From: Candidatus Sumerlaeota bacterium
GTDB taxonomy: Bacteria; Sumerlaeota; Sumerlaeia; JAFGJS01
Assembly: GCA_016928995.1 (NCBI GenBank)
Contig: JAFGJS010000038.1
Span: forward strand, 1 to 58,614
Direction of reading: 5' to 3'
DNA length: 58,614 nucleotides
Numbering within the stretch: position 1 is the first letter of the stretch; each line of letters begins with the position of its first letter. A program made the position numbers and the translations under genes. The notes below the pieces were generated by a model, which saw nothing but the letters and a program-made list of their open reading frames with translations, had not been told where the DNA came from and did not search any database. This document shows, piece after piece, positions 18,137 through 29,261 of this stretch.

Positions 18137-18760
18137 TTAGCGGGAGTAAAACTCCACAATCAGGTTCATATCGAGCTGAACCGGGATCGGAATGTCAGCC
18201 GCTTCCGGCTTGCTTTCCAGTTTCACGCTGAATGCGTTGTCGTCGCGCGAAAGGTACGGCGGCATCGCATTCGAAGGCTTCTGCTGCATCGCTTCGAGCA
18301 TCTGGGGGTGCTTGCGGCTTTTCTCGCGCACCGTGACCACGTCGCCCGGACGCAGCTGGTACGACGGAATGTTGACCTTCTTGCCGTTGACCAGCACGTG
18401 CCCGTGGCTGACGAACTGCCGCGCGCTCCAAACCGTAGCAGCCAGTCCCGAGCGATAGCAAACCGCGTCGAGCCGCGTTTCCAGCATCATCAGCAGATTA
18501 TCGCCCGTCACGCCATGCATGCGCGCCGCGCGCTTGAACGTCAGCCGGAATTGCTTCTCCAGCAGACCGTAGTACATGCGCAGTTTCTGCTTCTCCTGCA
18601 AGTGGATGCCATAGTTGGTCAATTTGCGCCGCGCGCCGCGCGCTGCGCCATGCTCGCCCGCAGGATAAGGACGTTTGGCCGACGGGTCTTTCGCCCGTCC
18701 CCAAAGGTTCTCGCCGATACGGCGGCAAATCTTATACTTCGGTCCCAGATAACGTGCCAT
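18137..18760 (-). CDS. rpsD: 30S ribosomal protein S4
   Basis: A primary 16S rRNA-binding protein that nucleates small-subunit assembly. The 207 residues include the N-terminal S4/S9 region (MARYLGPKYKICRRIGENLW) and the S4 RNA-binding domain (LETRLDAVCYRSG to FVSHGHVLVNGKKV). The N terminus lacks the four-cysteine zinc site, so this is the zinc-independent form. It stands alone and not in the alpha operon with rpsK, rpsM and rpoA, as in many phyla where a second or relocated copy occurs. Confidence 0.97.
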   Translation of the reverse strand: MARYLGPKYKICRRIGENLWGRAKDPSAKRPYPAGEHGAARGARRKLTNYGIHLQEKQKLRMYYGLLEKQFRLTFKRAARMHGVTGDNLLMMLETRLDAVCYRSGLAATVWSARQFVSHGHVLVNGKKVNIPSYQLRPGDVVTVREKSRKHPQMLEAMQQKPSNAMPPYLSRDDNAFSVKLESKPEAADIPIPVQLDMNLIVEFYSR

Positions 18761-18822
18761 GGCCGGTGTTTATTTCTCCGCTGATATATTTTGTAACACT
18801 CGAACTTTTATTAACTTAGCGC

Positions 18823-18867
18823 AAAAAAACATCCCGCCCGGAAACCCCGGCTCCGGACAAAGGATGC
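18823..18867 (-). terminator. terminator downstream of beta-helix gene
   Basis: On the minus strand an imperfect GC-rich hairpin (outer CATCC/GGATG, inner TCCGG/CCGG) is followed by seven T residues, about 95 bases beyond the stop of the beta-helix gene. It separates that gene from rpsD. Confidence 0.7.
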
Positions 18868-18962
18868 AAAATCTAGGAAGCGCAAGGGCCAAAGTCAAAC
18901 GAAAAATCGGAAATCTCCATAAATCTTTTGCGTAAAATGAGGAGAAAATCCGTGATGACGAG

Positions 18963-20264
18963 TCAGATGCCGCCCAAAGGCGTATTCATCAGCACCCATA
19001 CGATGACATCAGCGATGTCGAGCAAGCCGTCCTGATTCGCATCCAGCAGCGCCAGTTGCCCCGCCGTTGGCTGAAACTGCTGGACTTCCAAGATCTGGTC
19101 CGTAACCAGCAAGGCGTCGGCGATATATTCATAGGCGCCTATATCCACTCCGGAGCCGTCCCCGCCGTTCGCCGGATGCGCGTCGATCCCGCGATCCCGC
19201 CCCAAAATATCTATAGCAAACGTCACCGTGCTCCCTGCATCGATGCATGACGAGAACGCGATCAGATGCAGACTCAACGAAGTAATATCCAAATCACGAT
19301 AATCTTGAACATAGCATATGAACATCGGATCGGCGCTGATATTCCCCCAAACGTCGGCCTCCTCGCCCCAATCCTGAATACAACTAAACGTTGGAGTCGT
19401 CGAATCTTCAGAGATTTGATCCGTCACATCAATGTTATCGGTGTTATCAAGATTGCCCCAGATGATATTGTTACGAATCTCGCCAGTGCAATGATACAAA
19501 CCGCCATACATGCTGATGGTGGCGAAATAATAGGGCCATTGTCCAGTCCAAACCCTCGAATTGAGGTAGTTGTTGACGATTGTATTATTCAGGATTGCGC
19601 CGTCGCAATAGCCCATTCCTCCGCCGCTCACCCAATGCTCCCAACCCCTCGTTTATGTCGCTCTGCAACTATTTACAGCTACGATGTTGTTGCGAATCAC
19701 GCCATCGCAATCGCACAGTCCAGCGCCCACGATGCCGGTATCCGACATATAGTACTCGGTCATTTCATTTTCGGCGATCAGGTTGCCCTCGATCAAGCCG
19801 TCGCAAGCATATAGCCCGCCGCCGTAGCGATACGCAAAGTTCGCGACAATCCTGTTCCCTCGAATCGTCGCAACGCAATGATTGCCATTAATTCCGCCGC
19901 CATCCATGTCACTCCCGTTTGTGATCGTCAATCCTGTCAGTATGCACGTCGTGCCTTCAGCGCCGGAAAATGTAATCACGGAAGATGTGATATTGCCGTC
20001 GATAATCGTGCTTTGCACGATCGCCAGGCTCGTTGGATCGGAGGATTGCAGAGTGATATTCTTGCCGTTGAATTGGAGGTTTTCCAGATACGTCCCGGAA
20101 GTCACAACCACCGTGTCGCCATCCACCGCCGCATCAATCGCGGATTGAATCACGGTGAAACTGGATGCGCCATCCAAACTCACCGTCAGCGTTGTCGCCC
20201 CGGCAGTGTAATGCAAAGCTGAAAATATGAAAACGATACTCCAGATAAAAATACGCTTATGCAT
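18963..20264 (-). pseudogene. secreted right-handed beta-helix protein with dockerin-like C terminus, interrupted by a stop codon
   Basis: Two reading frames in the same phase, 19653-20264 and 18963-19631, make one gene split by a single TAA at 19653-19655. The N-terminal part has a signal peptide (cut near AGA) and begins a pectate-lyase-like beta-helix: FTVIQSAIDAAVDGDTVVV, TYLENLQFNGKNITLQS, then repeats of the type GGGLYACDGLIEGN. The repeats continue after the stop (GGGMGYCDGAILNNTIVNN). The chain ends in a dockerin-type calcium loop, LLDANQDGLLDIADVIVWVL. The intact product would be a secreted 433-residue protein, perhaps for polysaccharide or adhesion. The stop could be real decay, readthrough or a sequencing error. 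Confidence 0.8.
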
Positions 20265-20344
20265 AAGCTGCCACCTTTAGATCCAGTTTTATATTCCAAT
20301 TTCATCGAATAAAAAATAGATCAAAACCACTCGTTATAACAATA

Positions 20345-20386
20345 AAAAACGGCGGAAGAAGTTAAGCCATTTCTTCCGCCGTTTTT
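20345..20386 (-). terminator. ilvD terminator
   Basis: A perfect 16-base-pair inverted repeat (AAAAACGGCGGAAGAA and complement) with a ten-base loop lies 30 bases after the ilvD stop. A T run follows on the minus strand, and the stem itself is usable in both directions. Confidence 0.92.
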
Positions 20387-20415
20387 CGATGATAAAATTC
20401 AGCTACAGCGATGGA

Positions 20416-22236
20416 TCAGTCCGCCGAGAGCACGGCTCCGTGGGCGGCGTTGGTCACCAGCTTCTGATAACGTGCCAGCCAACCGAAGTTCATCCGTTTC
20501 TCCGGCCGCTGCCAGTTCTTGCGGCGCTCAGCAAGTTCCGCGTCGCTCAGTTTCACATTGATGCTCTGGCCGGGGATGTCGATCTCGATGATGTCGCCGT
20601 CCTGCAGCAGGCCGATGGGGCCGCCTTCCGCCGCCTCGGGCGAGACGTGGCCGATGCACGCGCCTGCCGTGCCGCCGCTGAAGCGGCCGTCCGTGATCAG
20701 CGCGCATTTGTCGCCCAGGTCCATGCCCTTGATGTACGATGTCGGCGAGAGCATCTCCTGCATGCCCGGTCCGCCGCGCGGACCTTCGCGCCGGATCACC
20801 ACCACGTCGCCGGCCTTCACCTTGCCGCCGAGAATCCCCTCGCAGGCGTCTTCCTGCGACTCAAAAATCACCGCCGGGCCGCTGTGCCGCAGCATCTTCG
20901 GATCCACGCCCGCCGTCTTCACCACGCTTCCCTCGGGCGCCAGATTGCCGTAAAGGATCGTCAGCCCGCCGGTCTGGGTGTATGCCTCGCTGACCATGCG
21001 GATGCAGTCGTGCGCGTCGAAATTCGGATCGTCCTGCGGCGCGACTTCATATTTCGACTCATCATCATCCGTCACAATCGCCACAACATCCTGCACCGAG
21101 CGTTGCGTCGGGACGCTGGCCGTGGCATAGCAGCGCTTCGCCTCGTCCAGGCACTTCGCGCTGCGCAGGTCGTACTCCTCGATGTTCTCGCCCAGCGTCT
21201 TGCCGGTCACTGTCATGCAGTCGAGATTCAGCAAGCCAGGCTTGCCGCGCGTCAGTTCGCCGAGGATCGTATGGATGCCGCCCGCGCGATGCACATCCTG
21301 GATGTGATACTGGCAACTCGGTGAAACCTTGCAGATATTCGGCGTGCGGCGGTTCAGGCCGTTGATCACATCCATCGAGTAATCCACGCCCGCCTCGCGC
21401 GCCACGGCCAGCGTATGCAGCAGCGTGTTCGTGCTGCCGCCCATCGCCATGTCGAGGATCATCGCGTTCGCCATGCTCTCGCTGGTCACGATGTCCTGCG
21501 GCTTGATGTCGCGCTTAAGCAAATCCATGAGCTGGAACGCCGCGCGGCGATACAGCCGTTTGCGCTCGACGCTGGTCGCCAGAATCGTTCCGTTGCCCGG
21601 CAGCGCCAGCCCCAACGCCTCGTTCAGGCAGTTCATCGAGTTCGCCGTGAACATCCCCGAGCACGAGCCGCACGTCGGGCAGCCGTGCAGCTCGATCTGC
21701 TTCAATTCCTCCGGCGAGATCGCGCCGATGGTCTGCTTGCCCACGCCCTCGAACACGCTGATCAGATCGACGCTCTTCCCGGCGTCCGTCACGCCGGCTT
21801 CCATCGGGCCGCCGCTGACGAAGATCGTCGGGATGTTGCAGCGCATCGCGCCCATCATCATGCCCGGCACGATCTTGTCGCAATTCGGAATGCAGATCAT
21901 CGCGTCAAAGCAATGCGCGCGCACCATCGACTCCACCGCGTCGGCGATCAGCTCGCGCGAGGCCAGCGAGTATTTCATCCCGCTGTGGCCCATCGCGATG
22001 CCGTCGTCGATGCCGATGCAGTTGAACACGAACGGCACGCCGCCCGCCTCGCGGACGCACTGCTTCATGTATTCATTGACCGCGGCCAGATGCACGTGAC
22101 CCGGAATGATGTCCACGTGCGATCCCGCGATGGCGATAAACGGCTTGTCAAAGTCGTCGTCATTCAAACCGCAAGCCCGCAGCAAACTGCGGTGCGGCGC
22201 CCGCTCCAAGCCCTTTTTCACAGTATCAGAACGCAT
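20416..22236 (-). CDS. ilvD: dihydroxy-acid dehydratase
   Basis: Converts 2,3-dihydroxy-3-methylbutanoate (or methylpentanoate) to the 2-oxo acid, the third common step of valine, leucine and isoleucine synthesis. The 606 residues include the iron-sulfur and Mg-binding segments [16 protein letters not shown] and [20 protein letters not shown], and the C-terminal [19 protein letters not shown]. An AAGGAG ribosome site precedes the ATG. The gene stands alone with its own terminator. A degenerate copy of its first codons lies 0.8 kb upstream. Confidence 0.97.
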   Translation of the reverse strand: MRSDTVKKGLERAPHRSLLRACGLNDDDFDKPFIAIAGSHVDIIPGHVHLAAVNEYMKQCVREAGGVPFVFNCIGIDDGIAMGHSGMKYSLASRELIADAVESMVRAHCFDAMICIPNCDKIVPGMMMGAMRCNIPTIFVSGGPMEAGVTDAGKSVDLISVFEGVGKQTIGAISPEELKQIELHGCPTCGSCSGMFTANSMNCLNEALGLALPGNGTILATSVERKRLYRRAAFQLMDLLKRDIKPQDIVTSESMANAMILDMAMGGSTNTLLHTLAVAREAGVDYSMDVINGLNRRTPNICKVSPSCQYHIQDVHRAGGIHTILGELTRGKPGLLNLDCMTVTGKTLGENIEEYDLRSAKCLDEAKRCYATASVPTQRSVQDVVAIVTDDDESKYEVAPQDDPNFDAHDCIRMVSEAYTQTGGLTILYGNLAPEGSVVKTAGVDPKMLRHSGPAVIFESQEDACEGILGGKVKAGDVVVIRREGPRGGPGMQEMLSPTSYIKGMDLGDKCALITDGRFSGGTAGACIGHVSPEAAEGGPIGLLQDGDIIEIDIPGQSINVKLSDAELAERRKNWQRPEKRMNFGWLARYQKLVTNAAHGAVLSAD

Positions 22237-22390
22237 GATTGTACTCCTTGAGAAAAGTTGATCGGTAGGAGCCTAAAAAGCTGAACAGCATTTCGCAACC
22301 GGAAATTTATAATGAGGGTACTTTGGCAATGTAAGAACAACATGGTATATACAGGTTCGGCGCGAGAGAAAAAATCCACTAGACTCAATC

Positions 22391-23014
22391 CTATTGGGAA
22401 CTCACAGACAACATTGACGGCATCTGACCATACAATATTTGGCCGCCAAGATAAATAGAGCGCCTTTGGTAATCAGTATCTACATGCAAAATATTTTTGG
22501 ACCAGCTATGCTCAGTTTGCAAAGACATCTCCAGATCGCAGCCATTAAGCCAGGCTAAACGCATGCCTGCGCATTGCCAAACACCAAAAATCCAGAAAAC
22601 ACGCGTCTTGCCATCCTCAGAACTGATCCTCATCCGACGAATTGAAAATATTGGAACAAGTAAGCCAATCAAGAGAGGAATATACAAAAAAACATACATG
22701 ATCACAGAATAAATCGCCTTGGCCCAAACTGGCCATTGCCCCGTCCATATCCAGATCAAAGCGGTAATGAATGAAATCAAACACAATGAAAGAAAACTGA
22801 AATCAAATGAAACGCACCAGCTTTCAGCTTTCCTGCTCGTATCTCCGGAATATGCCCGCACAAATTGCGGCGTTATAAGATCGAGAATAATAATGCCCAA
22901 TAACGTATAGAATCCCCAAATAGTCGCCCACGCAAACGACAAACCCAATGCCAATAAAACCAATTTCAACGCTACAATTATCCGATAGAATCTTGTCGGA
23001 ATAAGTCGACACAT
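22391..23014 (-). CDS. small integral membrane protein of unknown function
   Basis: A 207-residue protein with two pairs of hydrophobic segments: IIVALKLVLLALGLSFAWAT plus WGFYTLLGIIILDLI, then LISFITALIWIWTG plus VIMYVFLYIPLLIGLLVPIF. The C-terminal ~80 residues are polar. I do not recognise a family. It is visibly more AT-rich than ilvD. ATG 23014 is chosen over the GTG at 23020 because the upstream 11-codon frame ends right there (TGATAATG), which suggests coupled reinitiation. It may be transcribed with ilvD, 154 bases downstream. Confidence 0.65.
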   Translation of the reverse strand: MCRLIPTRFYRIIVALKLVLLALGLSFAWATIWGFYTLLGIIILDLITPQFVRAYSGDTSRKAESWCVSFDFSFLSLCLISFITALIWIWTGQWPVWAKAIYSVIMYVFLYIPLLIGLLVPIFSIRRMRISSEDGKTRVFWIFGVWQCAGMRLAWLNGCDLEMSLQTEHSWSKNILHVDTDYQRRSIYLGGQILYGQMPSMLSVSSQ

Positions 23015-23016
23015 TA

Positions 23017-23052
23017 TCACTCAATTCCAGTTTTCACGATATCTGAACGCAT
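23017..23052 (-). other. 11-codon remnant of the ilvD start, acting as leader ORF
   Basis: A short frame encoding MRSDIVKTGIE and then TGA. It matches the start of IlvD ([11 protein letters not shown]) at 8 of 11 residues, and the bases before its ATG (GTAATC) resemble those before ilvD (ACAATC). It therefore looks like a partial duplicate of the ilvD head. Its stop overlaps the start region of the downstream membrane protein gene, so ribosomes ending here could restart there. Confidence 0.6.
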
Positions 23053-23141
23053 GATTACACTCTGATTATACTCCCTGAATTAGCATTGAGAAGGGAAGTC
23101 TAGTTTCTTCGATTGGCGGCTGCAACCGGAAATGCACCAAG

Positions 23142-23858
23142 CTACTGGCGCTTTTTATTGGCTTGCCTTATATTGTAGAGGCGCTCCGTGAAACCGCCTT
23201 CTTTTTTAAAAGCTTCGGCTTGCGCCTTGATCTGCCGATCCAGCAATCCACAGGCGACGGCAATCAGGACCAACGCGGCGTTGGCGGAAGTTTCCTCATA
23301 GGTGGAATTGTGGGGCGGAGTGGGCACAGTGGACGAGCTGGACGGGGTGGACGCAGTGGATTTTTGTATATCTCCACATCGTTCATCTTGTCCACATCGC
23401 TCACCTTGTCCACTTCTTCCACTCCGTCCACCTTGTCCACCTCGTCCATCCTGTCCACCCCGGCAAATCCCCTTCACCCACACTGCCACCTCATCCGCCG
23501 TCCGCGGCCTTCGGTCGATCAAATCCTGCCTTCTCGGATCCCTCCGCTCCCAAAGCGCCCAAGCCCGCTGTCGGAGAAAATCCTCATAATCCAGTTTCAA
23601 TTCCTCCAAACTGGCGCGCGCCACATTGGTCAGTTTCAGTTCCATTTTTTTCGACGTCCCGCTGGCCTGACTGCCTTCAGCAATATTTTGCACGCCAGAT
23701 CGCGCCGCCTGAACCATCTGGTCATGCGTCCGGCTTGCCCGCGGGATATACCGGTTGCAAAAACGCACCGTCACATCATAGACTAACTGCGCCACTTGAA
23801 AACTCTTCAAATGGCGATATCCCCCGTGGCCAGGAATCAAGGATTCTGCATTGTCCAT
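23142..23858 (-). CDS. four-helix-bundle protein with low-complexity insert (S23/IVS-like, suffix-domain type)
   Basis: A 238-residue protein. Residues 1-105 form the four-helix bundle known from proteins encoded in 23S rRNA intervening sequences: LKSFQVAQLVYDVTVRFC, then VQAARSGVQNIAEGSQASG (the classic R.....IAEG motif), then ELKLTNVARASLEELKLDYED. Residues ~134-190 are a Gly/Arg/Gln- then Ser/Thr/Pro-rich insert encoded by degenerate repeats. A C-terminal helical suffix (NAALVLIAVACGLLDRQ) follows. Members occur singly in many uncultured bacteria; their role is unproven, and RNA or nucleic-acid binding is suggested by kinship to Avd of diversity-generating retroelements. Divergent from gyrB. 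Confidence 0.85.
   Translation of the reverse strand: MDNAESLIPGHGGYRHLKSFQVAQLVYDVTVRFCNRYIPRASRTHDQMVQAARSGVQNIAEGSQASGTSKKMELKLTNVARASLEELKLDYEDFLRQRAWALWERRDPRRQDLIDRRPRTADEVAVWVKGICRGGQDGRGGQGGRSGRSGQGERCGQDERCGDIQKSTASTPSSSSTVPTPPHNSTYEETSANAALVLIAVACGLLDRQIKAQAEAFKKEGGFTERLYNIRQANKKRQ
23308..23460. repeat. degenerate GTGGAC / GTCCAC repeat array inside four-helix gene
   Basis: On the plus strand the left part (23308-23361) carries repeated GTGGAC-type words about nine bases apart, and the right part (23387-23460) carries the complementary GTCCAC word repeatedly, e.g. CTTGTCCACATCGCTCACC. The polarity switches in the middle, so the array can fold into a long imperfect hairpin. It keeps the reading frame open and encodes the low-complexity insert. 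Confidence 0.85.
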
Positions 23859-24202
23859 ATCAGATCCTCATAAGGATAAAATCAGGAAATAATCCCCGTT
23901 TCATGCAAGAAAAGCAACGATGAATTCATGAGCGTCAATTTATCGCGAAAGACGCTTGACCGCTACACTTCACGTTCGGATAAATAATTGAATAACATAG
24001 AGTTACGGCACAACGATCGGTTTTTTTTGTCTTGACAGTGTCCTTCAATCGAAGGAATATATATTTGTTGCGGGGTTAATGCATGAGGAGAGGGTTTTGC
24101 TCCGATTTAACCCCTATTTTTGGACAATTCCGGCGATTTTGCCGGCGTTGCCTGTTTTCTTTCGTTCCCTGGAAAAAAATGCCTGGCGAGGAGTCTGCGA
24201 AC
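23859..24202. other. divergent promoter region between four-helix gene and gyrB
   Basis: About 340 bases with no gene. They contain a likely sigma-70 promoter for gyrB (given separately) and must hold the minus-strand promoter of the four-helix gene, which I cannot place. The frame of gyrB is open upstream to 24083, but that extension lacks family character. Confidence 0.6.
24032..24063 (+). promoter_or_regulatory. candidate sigma-70 promoter of gyrB
   Basis: A consensus -35 box TTGACA at 24032-24037 is followed 17-20 bases later by an AT-rich -10 region (GAATATATATTT). It lies about 140 bases upstream of the gyrB start. Assigned by consensus only. Confidence 0.5.
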
Positions 24203-26741
<2,539 letters not shown>

Positions 26742-26743
<2 letters not shown>

Positions 26744-27296
26744 TGTTCAGAGTTTAGAGTTTGGTGTTCAGGATCGCTAACGAGACTGCCTCGGAATATC
26801 GTTCATGGCTTTTCTGAAAATTCAAAATTTGGATGTCTATCAGCGTTTATGCCGATTGCATCTGGAAGTATGCCAGTTGAGCCATAACTGGCCGGCTGAA
26901 GAAAAATATGAACTTGGCTCGCAAGTGCGCCGATCTTCCAATAGCGCGCCAGCACAATTGGCGGAAAAAAATGATGATCGGCATATCCGCAATAAAATTG
27001 AAGGAGTCAATCGGAGCCGCGGAGAAGCAGCGGAAACCATACATCATCTGTATATGGCTCATTTGAAAGGTTATCTCGATGAATCGACTTTTTCTCAGTT
27101 CAGTGAGCGATATCAAGAATGCATTCGCATGCTGAACGGCTTGGAAAAAAATCTGGAGCGTCACTTGCCTGATAAAGACCAAAGATGGAATGTCCGCGAA
27201 ACTGCATCTGAATATAATCAATCAATCGTATATACAGAAGATGAACGCGATATTGATCCGCGATTTCTGACTTCTGAACACTAAACTCTGAACACT
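26742..27296. repeat. inverted repeats framing an S23-like gene
   Basis: The left arm at 26742-26770 begins inside the gyrB stop codon: AGTGTTCAGAGTTTAG, a seven-base insertion, then TGTTCA. The right arm at 27275-27296 is the exact complement of AGTGTTCAGAGTTTAG plus TGTTCA. The right arm supplies the last two codons and the stop of the enclosed gene. The arms would bring the ends of the 550-base segment together as an RNA stem, with the gene in the loop, the arrangement known for 23S rRNA intervening sequences. Confidence 0.85.
26805..27284 (+). CDS. four-helix-bundle protein (23S rRNA intervening-sequence/S23 family)
   Basis: A 159-residue helical protein with the S23 pattern: KIQNLDVYQRLCRLHLEVCQL, EEKYELGSQVRRSSNSAPAQLAE (here APAQLAE replaces the commoner IAEG), GEAAETIHHLYMAHLKGYL, then RYQECIRMLNGLEKNLE. 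Family members form four-helix bundles that oligomerise and resemble Avd of diversity-generating retroelements; their cellular role is unproven. AT-rich compared with gyrB. Enclosed by inverted repeats that touch the gyrB stop on one side and form its own stop on the other. Confidence 0.88.
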   Translation: MAFLKIQNLDVYQRLCRLHLEVCQLSHNWPAEEKYELGSQVRRSSNSAPAQLAEKNDDRHIRNKIEGVNRSRGEAAETIHHLYMAHLKGYLDESTFSQFSERYQECIRMLNGLEKNLERHLPDKDQRWNVRETASEYNQSIVYTEDERDIDPRFLTSEH

Positions 27297-27307
27297 GCGA
27301 GGTTCCC

Positions 27308-27769
27308 ATGCAATTCATCAAAGACTGGATCGCCATTCTAACCAGCCCGGAAAAGCCTGAGATCAATGTGCGCATTGATCCCGTGCAGAAAAACACCGCC
27401 GAGGAAACCGCCAGCCAGGACGAACTCTGGAAATACGTCAGCGACCGCGCGCTGGAAAAACTCAAAGCGGAAAAAGAGCGCCGCTCGCTGCCGGTCAAGT
27501 TTCAACTGCTGCTCGGACTCGCCTGGCTCGACGGCTACCGTCAGCCGCAGGAGGCGATCCAGCTCGGACTGCGCCTTAACGCGTTGATGGACGCGGACAT
27601 CTACACCGCGATGGCCGGCAAGACGCTGCTGGAATACAAGCATCAGGACCAGTACGTGATCGACCATAAAGGCCCGGCGCACGTGGCCAACGCCTGGCGC
27701 CTCACGCGCAAAGGGCTGGAGACTGTCTGCGCCGAAATCGGCGCCAACGTGCCCAACGCCTTTGACTGA
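27308..27769 (+). CDS. conserved-looking hypothetical protein
   Basis: A 153-residue soluble protein behind a GAGG ribosome site. The first third is charged (PEINVRIDPVQKNTAEETASQDE). The rest is helical, with LLLGLAWLDGYRQPQEAIQLGLRLNALMD and a closing helix WRLTRKGLETVCAEIG. I do not recognise it. Its composition is GC-rich like the backbone. It starts just after the S23 inverted repeat, so before that insertion it may have followed gyrB directly. Confidence 0.7.
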   Translation: MQFIKDWIAILTSPEKPEINVRIDPVQKNTAEETASQDELWKYVSDRALEKLKAEKERRSLPVKFQLLLGLAWLDGYRQPQEAIQLGLRLNALMDADIYTAMAGKTLLEYKHQDQYVIDHKGPAHVANAWRLTRKGLETVCAEIGANVPNAFD

Positions 27770-27831
27770 TTCGAACAGCGCAAGCGCCCCAACAGAAGAT
27801 TTTAAAAAGTCTCATCTTTTCTTGCTTGGCG

Positions 27832-27861
27832 ATTCACAATGCGCAATTGCCAATTGTGAAT
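27832..27861. repeat. small hairpin of ATTCACAAT words
   Basis: ATTCACAAT and its complement ATTGTGAAT enclose 12 bases that again read GCGCAATTGCCA, so the same ATTG words recur in both directions. There is no T run, so it is not an obvious terminator. It lies between the hypothetical gene and the FMN riboswitch. Confidence 0.65.
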
Positions 27862-28001
27862 TGCCCGGGAAGAAAACACGGCTTTAGTGAGATCCAAAGC
27901 GCGCCTGCTGTTTTCACGAAATTTCATTGACTCTGCCGGCGTGCTTGCTAAGCTTTGATTCAAGTTTGCGGTAAATTCGCAAGCGTTTGACATTTCGGTG
28001 G

Positions 28002-28135
28002 TTGCTTTTGGGGATCGGTGAAATTCCGTACCGGCGGTGAAAGCCCGCGAACCCGACGATGCGCGGCAGCGCGACTTCGGGCTGAGCCAGTGAAATTCCG
28101 GCGCCGACAGTTAAAGTCTGGATGGGAAAAGGCAA
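28002..28135 (+). promoter_or_regulatory. FMN riboswitch (RFN element)
   Basis: The conserved RFN blocks appear in order: GATCGGTGAAATTCCGTACC, GGCGGTGAAAGCCCGCGA, a variable stem, CAGTGAAATTCCGGCGCCGA, CAGTTAAAGTCTGGATGGGA. The closing P1 stem is TTGCTTTT with AAAAGGCAA. It senses flavin mononucleotide and lies 270 bases upstream of ribE. A possible switch is the C-rich stretch CCCCTTTTCCTCCCAT at 28265-28280, which could pair with GATGGGAAAAGG at the 3' end of the aptamer. Confidence 0.96.
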
Positions 28136-28310
28136 TCCAATGACGCCAAGTATACAATCGCGCTACGGCGCGCAACGCTAACGCCAGCCGCGCATGTATG
28201 CCTCCGCCTCGCGCAAGGCCATGCCGCCAAGGCAGAACCCTCGCTGATAAAGGCGTCAGTTCCACCCCTTTTCCTCCCATAATCCAAAGCAAACACCATC
28301 GTTTTGCCCA

Positions 28311-28360
28311 TTCGAATTTTGAATTTCGAATTTGTTTCGAAGTTCGAAATTAGAATTTTG
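28311..28360. repeat. GAATTTCGAATTTG-type repeat, copy 1 (before ribE)
   Basis: An AT-rich stretch made of repeated and self-complementary words (TTCGAATTTTGAATTTCGAA, then TTTGTTTCGAAGTTCGAAAT). A related copy in the same orientation precedes ribBA at 29262-29322. It can fold on itself; no gene is present. Confidence 0.7.
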
Positions 28361-28407
28361 ACTTTTACTCCCTGCGGATCGCGATCCGCCCGCAAAGGTT
28401 AAAAAAT

Positions 28408-29064
28408 ATGTTCACCGGACTCGTGCAGCATGCCGGCCGCGTCATCAGCGCCGTGGACGAAGGAAAGACGCGCCGCTTCGTGATCGACGCCGGTCCGCTC
28501 GCCGCGCGGCTCGAGACCGGCGCCAGCCTGGCCTGCGACGGCGTCTGCCTTACCGTTGAGCAAAACGACGGCCGCAATGTGACGCTGTTCGCCTCGCCCG
28601 AGACGCTCCAACGCAGCACGCTCGGTCAATGGCGGACCGGCGCCACGGTCAACCTGGAGCCGTCGCTGCGCGCGGGCGATCCCATTGGCGGCCACTTCAT
28701 GCAGGGTCACGTGGACGCCACGGGCGAGTTGCTCGACGCGCGGCAGGACAGCGCCGAGTCGTGGATCGTGCGCATCGGCTTTCCCGAGCGCCTGCGTCCC
28801 TGGCTCGTGGAAAAGGGCAGCGTCGCCGTGGACGGCATCAGCCTCACTGTCGCCGCGCTCGGTGAGTCGTGGTTCGAGGCCGCGATCATCCCGCACACCT
28901 GGAGCGAGACGAACCTGCACGCCAAGCGAACGGGCGACGCGGTCAACATCGAATGCGACATCCTGGCCAAGCAAGTGCATCAGTTCCTCACGCGCTATAC
29001 GCAAGGCCTGGGAAACAGCGGGCAAGGATTGACCATGGAACGATTGCAGGAATTAGGATTTTAA
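28408..29064 (+). CDS. ribE: riboflavin synthase alpha chain
   Basis: Joins two lumazine molecules to give riboflavin and the pyrimidinedione. The 218 residues show the two lumazine-binding beta-barrels: MFTGLVQHAGRV opens the first (with GASLACDGVCLTV), and HVDATGELLD and KGSVAVDGISLTV mark the second. The duplicated D-G-[VI]-[CS]-L-T-V motif is diagnostic. First gene of the riboflavin cluster, under the FMN riboswitch. Often named ribC or ribE depending on the organism. Confidence 0.95.
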   Translation: MFTGLVQHAGRVISAVDEGKTRRFVIDAGPLAARLETGASLACDGVCLTVEQNDGRNVTLFASPETLQRSTLGQWRTGATVNLEPSLRAGDPIGGHFMQGHVDATGELLDARQDSAESWIVRIGFPERLRPWLVEKGSVAVDGISLTVAALGESWFEAAIIPHTWSETNLHAKRTGDAVNIECDILAKQVHQFLTRYTQGLGNSGQGLTMERLQELGF

Positions 29065-29069
29065 TAAAA

Positions 29070-29230
29070 ACCACAGAACGCACAGAGAAACACAGAGAAA
29101 CTTTTTTTACAGGATACACAAAATCACAGGTATGAAAAAATTTAATCGTCTTAAAAAATGATAGCATCCGATGATTCTTTTATATTCCGCAAAAAACTCT
29201 GCGTCCCAGCGTCTCTGCGTGAATTAAAAA
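29070..29230. repeat. CACAGAG / CTCTGCG word pair between ribE and ribBA
   Basis: At 29070-29101 the words CACAGA, GCACAGAGAAAC and ACAGAGAAAC repeat; at 29189-29222 the opposite-strand words CTCTGCG, CGTCTCTGCGTGAATT appear. The arms are loosely complementary. No gene lies between them. Similar CGCAGAG words recur at 45150-45215 and 57381-57597. Confidence 0.7.
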
Positions 29231-29261
29231 CTCCATTGCGTATCATTACGATGAGAACGCT

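Noticed and set aside
23859-24202. Replication origin near gyrB
   Set aside because: There is no dnaA, dnaN or recF nearby and no cluster of DnaA boxes, so gyrB here is not part of an origin region.
29070-29230. CRISPR-like array from repeated CACAGAG words
   Set aside because: The words are short, irregularly spaced and inverted, with no constant repeat-spacer pattern and no cas genes in the window.
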